64,000 nt of DNA from Pinus tabuliformis. Its lineage: Eukaryota; Streptophyta; Pinopsida; Pinales; Pinaceae. The notes beneath the pieces were generated by a model that saw only the letters and a program-made list of their open reading frames with translations, had not been told where the DNA came from and made no database searches. Positions 12,143-24,017 of this stretch are shown piece after piece; the stretch's first letter is position 1, and every line of letters starts with the position of its first letter. The position numbers and the translations under genes were made by a program. The DNA lies in assembly GCA_031772625.1 (NCBI GenBank), contig CM062819.1, positions 824,641,003-824,705,002 on the forward strand, written 5' to 3'.

Positions 12143-12269
12143 AAAAGACCTAACGAGATGTTAGCACATCAATTTTTTAGCAAGAAAACCCATATGTAAA
12201 GATACTTGCATAGGGACTTAATTTACCACCCTATGAAAAGATGAGAATCATCAATAATTTTTTTACTGG

Positions 12270-12860
12270 GGTTTTTAAGATTTCATATGAAAAACATATT
12301 GAATATGAAAAAGATCACATATTGAAGGTCTTTAAAAGCATTGGTTATAGAGATAACGACATTAGAAAAACCACATAGAGAGCGCACGTGATAATTAATC
12401 CATGGACCATAAAAAGCAATTAGAGGTCCGTAAAGCACTCACATTGTATATCCAGAGTGTCATGGACAAAATTGTCAATATTCCACAAAGAAAAGACAAA
12501 ACTCCATTTAAGCCTCCTAATACCACTAGGCAAATAATGAATTCCATCAAAGACTCTGTAGATCCTCATCAACACAAGGGAGTTTACCAGGTTTCATGTT
12601 CTCACACCGAATCTTATATAAAATAAATGGGTAAATCCTTCTAGGTGGGAATGAACGAGCACGAAACATATATTCACAATGAACACATTCACATCCCAAC
12701 CTTAGTAGAACACTCACTCAAGAAAAAGCATCACATTTGTTTGAGAAGTGTTGAGGTCATTGCAAAAGAAGAACATTGTGTTATATGGTGTTTTAAGCAA
12801 GTCCTTGAAATAGATGAGCATGAAAAAAAATATGAACAAAGATGGAGGCCTATAAATTAG
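12270..12860 (+). pseudogene. Penelope-like element remnant: end of RT and GIY-YIG endonuclease
   Basis: Three frames in order match the 3' part of Penelope-like elements. At 12301-12375 EYEKDHILKVFKSIGY corresponds to the segment just after the RT core. At 12402-12626 TLYIQSVMDKI, FKPPNTTRQI and then KGVYQVSCS...SYI match the linker and the GIY-YIG start (GVYKIPC...SYIGETGR). At 12645-12860 MNEHETYIHNEHI, LVEHSLKKKHHIC and VIAKEEH match the rest of the endonuclease. The Gly after SYI is Lys, the next codons are broken by a stop, and the usual Arg of RxKEH is lost, so it is dead. Penelope-like elements couple an RT to this endonuclease and are rare in plants outside conifers (established knowledge). 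The 5' RT half is not visible. Confidence 0.8.
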
Positions 12861-14845
12861 TGAAAATCGAGCTCCCTTATTCCATCAACAACAAAATCAA
12901 CATAGAGATTATCAAGTTGTCATTGCATAGAGTTTGGGTTTTGTTGATTCTTACATGACCTTCATTTGTGGATTGCATAGGTTATGATTTAAATATAAAT
13001 GGTACTTATAAGATGAGTTGATTTTTCTCTTAGATTGATTCATTGTCTTGATGATAAGCCAAAATAAGGGTACAAAACATTGGAAAAAAATGTTAACATT
13101 GTGGAATTTTTAGAAGGCACTTTTAATGTAGTGTGTGGGCACAACTTCACCTTGTGGTGGGAGGATGATGATAAGCACATATGTGTGTGTCACAAGAATA
13201 CCTTCAATCAAGCGAGTGGGGGAAAGGTTAAGTCAAGAATAAATGAATTTTAAAAGAAAAAAACAATTAAAATGGATCTATTATGCACCCTATCATAAGT
13301 GACCTACTACAATACATTGTAAGGTGACTTTGACAGGGTGATAAATGTTTAGGGATTCAAAGTGGATATGATTTGTCAAGTAATGAGAAAGAGAACGCAA
13401 GGGTCAAAATAAAAAAGGTGGAGAAAATTTGTGTTGGGCATGAGAATATGGGACAATTAACTTCTTGTGAATACTCTCTATGCCCCCATAGATTCTATAA
13501 TTTCTATATGAAGCTAGGATAGATTAATAAGAACATGTGTGGTATTTTTGAAACATTTACAATTGTGTGTCGTATTAAGAGATTAATATTGATCTATAAA
13601 AAGTAAACCATCAATTAAATAAAACATAAAAATTATACATACATCCAAGCAATATAAAACACATTATGAGGTATAGTCATAGGGTTTTACAGATGATGGG
13701 AGGGCAATAAGGTGATGATCCATTATCCAAATGATCCCCTTGAGGGGAGGGCTATCTTCACTAAGGCATCTCTATTGAATTTAAAGGGAAACAACATGGT
13801 GGCTCCATGGGCGCAAGTAATGCAAATGCCTTAAATTATAGCCATGAGGTTGGCAAAGTATCTAATATTATAAACTCGAAAGGTACATTTGTTTGTGATA
13901 GGACATCCAGGCCCCACACAACTTTCATTAAGTTGTAGAAGGGATGACTAGTAGACAAAACATTTAACATGTGATTTTTACTCAGGTGCTAACTAGGGAC
14001 TCACTCGATCCATTTTCTTCGGAGTAGAATGGTGGAGGAGAGTATGCCCCATATTTGAGTGGTCTAGAGGAGGCATTTTTCAAAAACTTTGTTAATTGTG
14101 GAGGGGTGGAACTAATGATGGGTCTTTGACAAGCCTTGCTTTAACCAATTGAAATCAAGGGACAAAGAAAAACAACACACACACACATGCACACACACAA
14201 AACAATGAATATAGGGTATTGGAGGAGGTGTCACTACTAAGAGGATTAAGCACACTTTGCAATCTAGCTAAATATGAAAAAGAAGAAATGAAATAAGTCG
14301 GGGCAGAAGGGGGGCGAGATTAAGCTAATCCCAACAAAGGATATCAAGATGCACTAGTTGGCGGATTTAGTTAATCAAGCAATTATAAGGAGGTTTATGG
14401 TGAATGTATGATAGAGAAATTGTTGAAGGAATGAATGGGGTCAAAATGATTGCCAATACCAGGGTGTCTTCCAAAGTTTTAGGTGTTGGTCCATGGATGG
14501 TTTAATTTCATTTTCAAATTGGTGGAGGACGTGTAGAAGACTATGAGTAAGAAGAAGAGGCTAGAAATTCATCAATGATTTTAAGAAGTGGAAGCGCATT
14601 TGATCCTCGCATGAAAAGGTTTCCTATCAGATAGATTTGAGTAATTTCCTAGCTTGCCATTGGATTTTTAGTTGGTGGAATTTTTAAGGCAATAGGAAAT
14701 AACTTTGGAAGTTTTTTAAAGATGGAGAAGACTTTATTGTCATCCAAAACATGTTAAGTTACATGCATCCTAGTTTTTGTTGATTTGAGGGAGAGGTTAT
14801 CAAACTATACAACTTTAGAGAAGACAAGTAACTAGCTAATATTAT
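12861..14845. other. No gene recognised
   Basis: Purine-rich, AT-rich sequence without a supported frame. It contains an (AC)n tract at about 14172-14204. The minus-strand frame 14759-15028 crosses the start of the Ty3 LTR and is a chance frame. Confidence 0.5.
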
Positions 14846-16704
14846 GTAGCAGCCCCGAGGTAAAAGTTCATGTAATAAAGTTAATAAAGGAAAAATAAGA
14901 CCAAGGTCATGGGACATGTATTTTGAGCTACATGTTGGGAAAAGCATCTTAGTGGGCATCACTTGTTGTTTATTATGGCTAAGGAAATTGGCAAAGGTTT
15001 TGAAAATGCAAAAAGACATTATTGGCATTTATGTTATGAAAATAAAGAAAAATAGGAGAAAATGTAGATGAAAGGTCACAAGTTGCATGTGAGGAGGAAA
15101 TTGAAGGAAAATAGAGGCAAAATGAAGAAATTAGAGGCATCAATAACAAAAAGGCATCAATGCATCAATTTGGGGCCTTTTGTCAATTGAGTTTTGGAAT
15201 TGGCTTCAAAGAGGAGAAGGGCAACAAGAGGAGAAAGAAAGCAAGCAAGCAAAAGAAGGACAAGAAAGCAAAGGAAAGCAAGGATCAAGCAAGGAAGATT
15301 TGGATCAAGCGGCTTCAGTAGGAATACTTGCAGGTAATAGGTTGCATGAATAATTTCATGATTTCCTAGTTGGTTTTGGCATGCATGTGTGTATTTGGTT
15401 CATTTGTTGTCATTGGCATGGTTTTGCCTGGTTGCCAATGGTTTCAGCCTTGCCTTGCCATTTCTGGATAGCCATGGTGTGATGGGATTCATTCTTGGTT
15501 TATATTTGGATTACTGGAAGGTTTTGGATCTGGGTGAGGTGGTCTTGGGAAAATCCCAACGATTGGGAGTAGAGATGGATTTCTCTAGGAAGCCCGCAAC
15601 AGGTGGGTGGAGACAGGAAAATTCCTCAAGGTATAGTGAAGGAATTATGAGGCATCCAAGCTCAATTTGGTTTTGTGATCTCGAGACTGGTTTAGGTGAT
15701 ATCACGACAGTGTGAGGGTGGAGGTGGTTTAACCTCTGGATTCCCTTGGCTGGTTATGCATTGGTTTATCCCATGAGACACCACATGCATGCTTGGAATA
15801 TGGCACGGGGGTGATTGGCTGAAAGAAAGATTTGGTTAAGCCCAATCTATGGTCAGGTGGTACATGGAAGTCCTTGACTTGGTTGTATTTTGCATACATT
15901 AATAAGAGCTAATTTCCTCTTGAATTTTATGAGTAAATGTACTTGCTATGATGTGGCTTTGATGGTTGCTCTATCATTGTTATTATCTTGTTTATATGCT
16001 AGTTATGAGCATGGTTTTATGACAGTTTCAAGTTATGGCTCTTATCATGTTTTGATTGGTAAAGGAATGGTTATTGAATGCATGACCTAATAGATGTTAT
16101 TATAGTTATTGTGAGAGGGAATTAGACCTTCTTGATGATTCTCAGATAAGTTTCAAATCTCTATGTTTAGATATGCATTCATGACTTGTAGATTTCATAT
16201 TCACTATGTGTTTGACATGACTGTCATGGTTAGGCCTGGTTAGGTCAAGTTCTTGTGTAATTTTTTTGTTAATGGCTTTGTCCTACTATCATTTATCATT
16301 CTGGAAAGTTCTACCAAGTTCCTGGCAGAGGTTTAGATCCTAGCCCTGAAAAGGTGTCTCAGATTTTGGGGTCGCATGCACAAAACTAGGACTCTTGATT
16401 GCTATCGCTAAGAGGCAAGTTATCCATGCAACTATAAGGCTAAAGTCACTATTTTGCCTTGTTATGCAAGCAGTTGGAGCTCCATATCACTCAAAAAGCA
16501 GGTTAGCTCAGGGTTTGGGCACCTAGAGTGGTTGTTTAGCTCTTGTGGGTCCTGTAACTCTCGAGGAAAATAAATAAATTTTTAGTTGGTCGATTCCACT
16601 TCCTTAATAGTGCTTAGGAGGTTTATTCATGTCATAGTAGCCCTCGGCTCTTGTTTACCCCATCAGGTTCGTGAAAGTGGGTAAATGTAGGAGGTGGTGT
16701 TACA
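14846..16704 (+). repeat. Ty3 LTR A (first LTR)
   Basis: Starts TGTAGCAGCCCCGAGG and ends GGTGGTGTTACA; 1859 bp. It aligns along its length with LTRs B and C. The open frames inside it (15389-15715 plus, 15511-15705 minus) are not genes: the minus-strand one recurs in all three LTRs as simple homology. Confidence 0.85.
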
Positions 16705-16707
16705 AAT

Positions 16708-16719
16708 TAGTATTAGAGC
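16708..16719 (+). other. Primer-binding site, unit 1
   Basis: The sequence tagtattagagc, three bases after LTR A, matches 10 of 12 bases of TGGTATCAGAGC, the complement of initiator tRNA-Met used by most plant LTR retrotransposons. Confidence 0.7.
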
Positions 16720-16966
16720 ATGGTTAAAATACTTGGACTAGATGGCCCAAATGCATGTTGTTATGCATGCATTTTCATGGTTATGGTTGGCATGCATGAG
16801 GGCATGGTATGTAGTTGGTATTGTCATGCATGATGTTGGCATATTGATATGATTATGATTATACATGTACCATGCTAATGTGGATTGATTTTGTAGGTGA
16901 GATAAGCCTCCATTGAGCATCATTGAGGTATGATTTTGATTCTGGTATCTATTTGGTTTATCTGAC

Positions 16967-18260
16967 ATGGCATACTTGCAGGAAGAAGAGAGTCAAATGT
17001 GATGAGAAAAATGGTGGACTAAAGTTCATGTGAATCTCCCTACAGATCATTTGGGTAGCAAGGAGATGAGTATTATCCAGATATAGTATGCACATTGAGG
17101 AGTTTTAGGGCAGAGATCAAAAGTTGCAAGGCAGATAATGACAAGTTGGTTGAGGCTTAGGAAATACTTGCAAGGGCTCAAGAAAAGCAAGCAAAGGCCA
17201 ATGCAGTGGTCCTTCAGAGTTTGTCAAACTTGCAGAGACAGGGACAACTGAGGATTAGTCAAGAACAAGAAGAGAAGACTAATGGGGCATACGGTAGCAG
17301 GTCTCATTTCGGATATAGGGGACACGGTCAGAGGTGGAAGATCATTAGATACACCTAAGAGGAGGAATACCACTAGTATGTATGAGTTTCATTCTAGTTC
17401 CTCCTCTAGGAGACATCATCACCATCATCATCGCCATCATCCTTATAGGAGGAATGAGTACTTTCCAAGGGAGTTCAAGAAAGTCAAGCCTCCTACATTT
17501 GATGGAGAGATGAAGAAGTCAGAAGACGCAGAGGCATGGTTGCTTGGGATGAAGAAATTCTTCAGATTGCATAACTATTCAAAGAACATGTAAGCAAAAA
17601 TAGCTACCTCCAGTTTTAAAGGAAAAGCAAATATTTGGTGGGAGGAACATGAAGAATTTAAGAGGTATTCGAGAAGAAGATTTGATTTGGGATGAGTTCG
17701 GTAGAGTCTTCAAGAAGAAGTACATATCTAAGAGATATTATGATGATAGAGCTAAGGAGTTTCATGAGTTGTAGATGGGTTCTATGGCAGATGATGAGTA
17801 TAATAGCAGGTCCTTGGAGATGCTGAGACATGTGCGTTACCTCAAGGATGAGAAAGCAAAGATTCAAACATTGATGAGTGGGTTTCCAACAACATATAGG
17901 GACAGGAATGATTTTGATGAGCATCGGTCGCTGGAGGAATCCATCAGGAAACTTAAGCATTGTTGTGAGCAATCAAAGCATAAAGTTGAGCCTAAGCGTG
18001 AATTGAAGGGGAATGGGAAAGTTAAAGGGAAGTGGCCACTGAAGTGGGGAAGACCTCAGGATGTAGGTGAGAAATAAAATGTTGCTCCTTACAAGAAGTT
18101 TAATGCATTTGAGAAGGGACATGGTTCTAAGCCTAGAGAGCACTAGAATAGAGGTGATGGTAGGGGACCATTGCACTGTTGGATTTGTGACAAGATCATC
18201 ACAAGAAGGATTTTCCATTGTACTAGGGTGGAAAGCCTAAGATCTATAGTGCTAAGGAGG
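16967..18260 (+). pseudogene. Ty3 gag, unit 1
   Basis: Gag forms the particle that packages the RNA. The start ATG at 16967 lies 262 bp after the LTR, exactly as in unit 2, and begins MAYL. A stop follows after about 11 codons. The main segment at 17282-17593 holds a Ser-rich then His-rich tract (RRHHHHHHRHHPYRR) and the retrotransposon Gag core (VKPPTFDGEM, AEAWLLGMKKFF). It resumes at 17775-18077 (SRSLEMLRHVRYL, GFPTTYRDR) with a Lys-rich tail. A CCHC-like zinc knuckle follows near 18174-18220 (HCWICDK), frameshifted after the second Cys. At least four frame breaks. Confidence 0.8.
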
Positions 18261-18349
18261 CGTAAACAGTCGGGGATGTTGGTCATAGAATTCCATGGAT
18301 TTATGCAGTCATGGAAAACAAGCAGACATATCACTAGGCAACCATTATT

Positions 18350-21300
18350 GAGATGGAGGGTAAGCTCTGTGATCAAGTTGTTTCTATTTCGATTGACCTT
18401 GGATCCAATTATAGTTATGTTAATCTTGACCTAGTGGATAAGTGTGGTTTGAGAAAAGAATTGCATGCAGAGTCTTGGTTGGCATAGTTGACTATAGGTA
18501 CTAAGAAGAGAGTTCATCATTGGGTAAGAGCTTGTGTATTTGAGTTGAATGGTATGCCTACATCAACACATCTAAAAGTGCTTCCATTGGGATCATATAG
18601 TATGCTTTTTGGTATGGATTAGTTATACCTACACATGACTATATGAAAAGGCTATTGAGTGCCTAGATGATAATGGGGAAAATAGAATATTGGAGGGAAA
18701 GAAGAAGCCTATATCAGTTAGGATGGTTACAACTATGCAGGAAAAGCGCATTTGCAAGAAGGGGTGTGTAATGTTTGCAGTTCATATTTCCAGTGATAAG
18801 GGTAATGATGTTGAGGATGTGGAAGTTCTCAAGAGGTACCTGTCATTGCAATAGTTTAAGGATGTATTTGCAGCAAAGATTCCAGAGTTTCCTCCCCACA
18901 AGGAAGTGGACTTTTCTATTGAGTTGTTACCAGGAGTAGCACCATCATCAAAGGCACCTTACAGGATGAACACTCCAGAATTAGTGGAACTAAAGTTGTA
19001 GTTGAAGGAAATGCTTGACAAGGGATACATTAGGCCAAGTATGTTGCCTTGGGGTGCACTAGTGTTGTTTGTGAAGAAGGAGGATGGTACTTCGAGGTTA
19101 TGCATTGATTACAGGCAGTTGAGAAAGGTAACAATCAAGGAAACGTACCCATTGACAAGGTTGTTAACTTGTTTGATCTATTGAAGAGAGCAACATTGTT
19201 CTCAAAGATTGATTTGAGATTAGGATATCATCAGGTACACATCAAAGAAGAGGACATCTACAAGACTTCTTTCCGGACCAGGTATGGGCATTATGAGCTT
19301 GTTATGGTTCCTTTTGGTTGAATAATGCTCTGACTACGTTCATGTGTTTTATGAATAGTGTGTTGTGCCCTTATTTGGACAAGTTTGTGATTATATTTAA
19401 TGATGATATATTGATATATTCCAAGAATGAGGAAGAGCATGTCGAACAGTTAGTAACAATGTCGAGATTGCTAAGGGAGCATTAATTGTATGTTAAGCTT
19501 AGTAAATGAAACTTCTTTCAGATAGAGGTACATTACTTGGGACATGTTGTCTCCAAGGATGGCATAACAGTAGATATGGAAAAGATAAGAGTTATCATGG
19601 AACGGGAAGATCCTAGAAATGTGGATGAGGTTAGATCTTTCATGGGCTAGCAGGTTACTATAGGCGGTTCATCAGTAACTTCTCATAGATTGCATATCAT
19701 ATTACATCATTACAGAGGGCAAGGAAAGAAATTTGAATTGACAGAGGAATGTGCAACAAGTTTTGAGCAGTTGAAGCAGTTTCTTACAAATGCTTTGGTG
19801 TTAAAGATTGCAGATCTGGATAAAGAGTTTGTAGTGCGTACAGATGCTTGCAAGAGATGAATTTTTGGAGTCCTAATGTAGGAGGGACAAGTGTTATGTT
19901 ATGATTCAATGAAACTAAATGATCATAAACAAAACTATGTGACTCAGACCTTGAGTTGGTAGCTATTATTCATGCCTTGAAGATGTGGAGGCAATACCTT
20001 CTTGGCAGGAGGTTTATTTTGATGACTGACCATAGTGGACTGAGGTATCTATTTGACCAACCTAAGTTGATGCAAGGCAAGCTAGATGGTTGGCTTCCCT
20101 CAGTGAGTTTGATTTTTAGATTAGATACATTAAAAGGAAGAAGAACAATTTTGCAGATGCTCTCAATAGGAGAGTGCAGGTAAACCATGTTGCAGTTGTG
20201 AGCTCTTATGTGATAGATTTACAGGATCATATCTTACAAGCTGGGCAGCAGGATGATAGGTACAGGGAGGTAAGGCACAAGTTATAGTAGTAGGGTACAG
20301 GTGATCAGGATGTGGATTATCATCTCATGGCCGATGGCTTGGTGAGATTTAGCAACAATATCTATGTGTCGGATGACAGTGATCTCAATAAGCTTATCTT
20401 GAGGGAGTTTCATGTCAAGCCATATTTAGGTCACCTGAGATATCATAAGATGTTAACTGCTATGAAGAGGTTCTACTATTGGCCTAATTTGAAGAAGGAA
20501 ATGGCAGGGTTTGTTGCTAGATGTCTAGATTATCAGCAAGTGAAAGCTGAGTGTAAGCACCCAGTTGGTTTGTTACAGCTATTCTGATTCCAGAGTGGAA
20601 ATGGTATGTCATTTCCATGGATTTCATTATAGGTTTGTCGAGGACATCGAAGCAGCATGATTCCATCATGGTTATGGTTGATAGGTTGAGCTAGGTAGCT
20701 CTCTTCGTTCCAATGAAGACTAATAATTCAACCAGTGAGATAGATCAAATATTCATCAGAGAGATAGTGAGTTTACATGGTATTCTTAAGAAGATCATAT
20801 CATATAGAGATTCCAAGTTCACTTCCAAGTTTTGGAAGGATTTGTTTGTGGGTTTGGGTACAAATTTGGCCTTTAGTATAACTTATCATCCACATACAAA
20901 TGGATGAACAAAGAGGGTCAACAGGATTCTGGAGGATATGCTAAGGATGTATGTTATGCACCAATAGAAGAGGTGAGAGGAGTATCTTTCATTGGTTGAG
21001 TTTTCTTACAACAATGGTTATCAGAAGTCATTGACGATGAGTCTATTTGAGGCACTCTATGGGATGAGTTATAATTCTCCCATTGGTTGGAGTGATCCGG
21101 TGAAAAAGGTACTTATTGGATCAGACATGTTGGAAGAGACTGAACAAGAAATGTAGGTTATAAAGAAGAATTTAAAGGCAACACAGGACAGACAAAGAGT
21201 TATGCAGATCAACGCAGGGCATTTAAGGAATTTCAAGTTGGGGAGCATGTGTACTTGTTCATCAAGCCCATGAAGAACTCCTTGAGGATTAGATCATGCA

Positions 21301-21665
21301 CAAATTTGGCACCTCAGTATTGCAGGCCTTTCAAGATCCTTGAGAGGATTGGACCAGTGGCCTATAGACTTGCACTGCCTCCGTCAATGAAAGTCCATGA
21401 TGTTTTCCATGTTTCATTGCTTAAAAGATATGTGAAAGATGTTGATCATGTTATTGATTGGTCTGTATTACAGGTGGAGCCAAAAGGATAATTCCAACCG
21501 GAACCTCAATGCATATTGCAGCAAAAACAACTCATGCTCCAGAACTCAGCAATACAACTAGCTAAAGTGCAATGGAAAGACTTTGGGCCTAATGAAGCTA
21601 CACGGGAAATGTCTGATGAGAAGAGGGCTATGTATCCTTCATTATTTGTCGGTGGACGAAAATGA
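18350..21665 (+). pseudogene. Ty3 pol, unit 1 (protease, RT, RNase H, integrase, chromodomain-like tail)
   Basis: Domains in order: aspartic protease near 18391 (SIDLGSNYSYV, where unit 2 suggests an ancestral D-S-G); RT 18990-19480 ([31 protein letters not shown], active site FNDD near 19398 in place of FIDD); RNase H 19740-20180 (MTDHSGLRYLFD); integrase zinc-binding part 20312-20587 (CLDYQQVK, second Cys of the pair changed to Tyr); integrase core 20610-20960 (SMDFIIGL, SYRDSKFTSKFW, and TNG-stop-TKRVN, where the catalytic Glu should be); C-terminal integrase 21249-21491 (VHDVFHVSLLKRY) and a chromodomain-like end (LAKVQWKDFG) with stop at 21663. More than ten stops or shifts. Confidence 0.85.
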
Positions 21666-21897
21666 GTTTTTGGTATATGTACATATTTATGTATGGTTTT
21701 TATTGTAAATACTGCAATGAGTTGTGATATAAAGCTTCAATAAGCAGTATGATTGTCATGATGATTTTGCTTTTAAGTAGGTTGTTCCTTATAAATATTG
21801 CAACAAGCTAAGTTATAAATCTCCATGGGAAGTATGTTTTGCTTTTCAGCTATCTTGTTGGTTATAGGTGTTACAGAACACCGAGAACAGTGTTCCC

Positions 21898-21912
21898 CTA
21901 AGGGGAGGGGTC
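21898..21912 (+). other. Polypurine tract before LTR B
   Basis: The run ctaaggggaggggtc directly precedes the TG of LTR B, where plus-strand DNA synthesis is primed. The same tract precedes LTR C at about 30268-30282. Confidence 0.75.
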
Positions 21913-23755
21913 TGTAACAGCCCCAGGTTAAAAGTTCATGTAATAAAGTAATAAAGGCAAAATAAGGCTCAGTTCATGGGACACGTATTCCAAGATGAAT
22001 GTTGGGCAAAACATCTTAGTGGACATCACATATTGTTTATTATGGCCAAGGAAATTGGCAAAGGCTTTAAACAGGCAAAAATACATTAATGGCCTTTATT
22101 TTATGAAAATAAAGGAAAATAGGAGAAAAGGGAGATGAAAGGTCATAGGTTGCATGTGAGGAGGAAAGTGAAGGAAAATAGAGTAAAATGAAGACATTAG
22201 AGGCATCAATAATGAAAAGGCATCAGGGCATCAGTTTGGGGCCTTTTTTCAGTTGAGTTTTGGAATTGGCTTCAGAGAGGAGAAGAACATCGAGAGGAGA
22301 AAGAAAGAAAGCAAATAAAGGAAGGACAAGAAAGCAAAGGAAAGAAAGGGTCAAGCAAGGAAGAATTGGATCAAACAGCTTCAACAGGAATACTTGCAGG
22401 TAACAGGTTGCATGTATTATTTCCTAGTTGGTTTTGGCATGCATGTGTGTATTTGGTTCATTTATTGTCAATGGTATGGGCTTTTCCTTGTTGATAGTGG
22501 TTTCAGCCTTGCCTTGTCATTTCCTCATAGCCATGGCATGATGGGATTCATTCTTGGTTAAGCTTTGGATTATCAGAAGGTTTTGGATCCGAGTGAGAGG
22601 GTCTCACAAAAAGTGCAAGGGTTGGGGTGGAGATGGTTTTCTCTAGGAATCCCTTAACAGGCGGGTGAGGACAAGAAAATTCCTCAAGGGATGGTGAAGG
22701 AATTCTGAGGCATCCAAGCTCAGCTTGGTTTTGTGATCTCGGGACCAGTTTAGGTGAGATCACGATAGTGTGAGGGTGGAGGAGGTTTAACCTTTGGATT
22801 CCCTTAGTTGGTTATGCATTGGTTTATCTCAAGAGACCCCACATTCATCCTTGGAATATGGCACAGGGTGATTGGCTGAAAGAAATATTTGGTCCATCCA
22901 AATCTAGTACGTGGAAGTACCTGACTTAGTTGGATTTTTCATACATTATTAAGATCTAATTTCCTCTTGTATTTTATGAGTAAATGTACTTGTTATGATG
23001 TGGCTTTGATGGTTGTTCTATCATTGTTATTATCCTAGTTATATGCTAGTTATAAGCATGGTTTTATCATAGATTCAAGATATGGCTCTTATCATGTTTT
23101 GATTGGTAAAGGAATGGTTATTGAATGCATGACCTAATAGTTGTTATTGCAACTATTGTGAGAGGGAATTAAGCCTTCTTGATGATTCTCAAATAAGTTT
23201 CAGACCCCTATGTTCATATATGCCTTCATGACCTATAGATTTCATGTTCACCATGTGTTTGAAGGAATTTTTTTCATTGTTAGGCCTAGTTGGGTCACGT
23301 TCTTGTCTAAGTTTTGTGTTAATGGGTTTTTCCTATTGTCATTTATCATTCTAGAAATTTCTACTAAGTTTTGGGCAGAGGTCTGGATCTTGCCCTAAAA
23401 AATTGGCTCATATTCTGGATTCGCATGCATAGAACTGGGAATTATTGGCTACAGTCACTGGGAGTCAGGGTGATCCATGCGACTCGAGGGTTACAATCAT
23501 TGGCTTACCTTGTTATGCAAACTAATGGGAATCCATATCACTCAAAAAGCAAGTTGGATCAAGGTTTGGGCACCTGGAGTAGTTGTTTAGCTCTCGTGGG
23601 TCCTGTAGCTCCCAAGGAAGGTTAGTAAAGTTTTAGTTGGTTGATCCCACTTCCTTAAATGTACTTATGAGGTTGATTCTTGTCATAGTATCCCTCAACT
23701 TATAATTACCCCGGCATGCTAGTGAAAGTGGGTAAATGTGGGAGGTGGCGTTACA
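21913..23755 (+). repeat. Ty3 LTR B (central, shared LTR)
   Basis: Starts TGTAACAGCCCC after a polypurine tract and ends GGCGTTACA, directly followed by a second primer-binding site and gag. It is therefore the 3' LTR of unit 1 and the 5' LTR of unit 2. 1843 bp. Confidence 0.85.
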
Positions 23756-23758
23756 AAT

Positions 23759-23770
23759 TTGTATAAGATC
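23759..23770 (+). other. Primer-binding site, unit 2
   Basis: The sequence ttgtataagatc lies three bases after LTR B and matches 9 of 12 bases of the tRNA-Met primer complement. It is more decayed than in unit 1 but at the same spacing. Confidence 0.55.
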
Positions 23771-24017
23771 ATGGTTCAAATATTTGGACTAGATGGGTCA
23801 GATGCATGTTGTTTTGCATGCATTGTCATTATTATGATTTTCATGCATGAGGGCATGGTATGCATTTAGTATTTTCATGTGTGATGTTTCCCTATTGATA
23901 TGATTATGATTATACATGTATCATGCTAATGTGGACTGATTTTGCAGATGATATAAGCATCCATTGAACGTCATTGAGGTATGATTTTGATTATGGTATA
24001 TATTAAGTTTACCTAAC

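Noticed and set aside
15511-15705. Minus-strand frame MISPKP... recurring in all three Ty3 LTRs (also 22548-22763 and 30928-31128)
   Set aside because: It recurs only because the LTRs are copies of each other; lengths and ends differ and no domain is seen.
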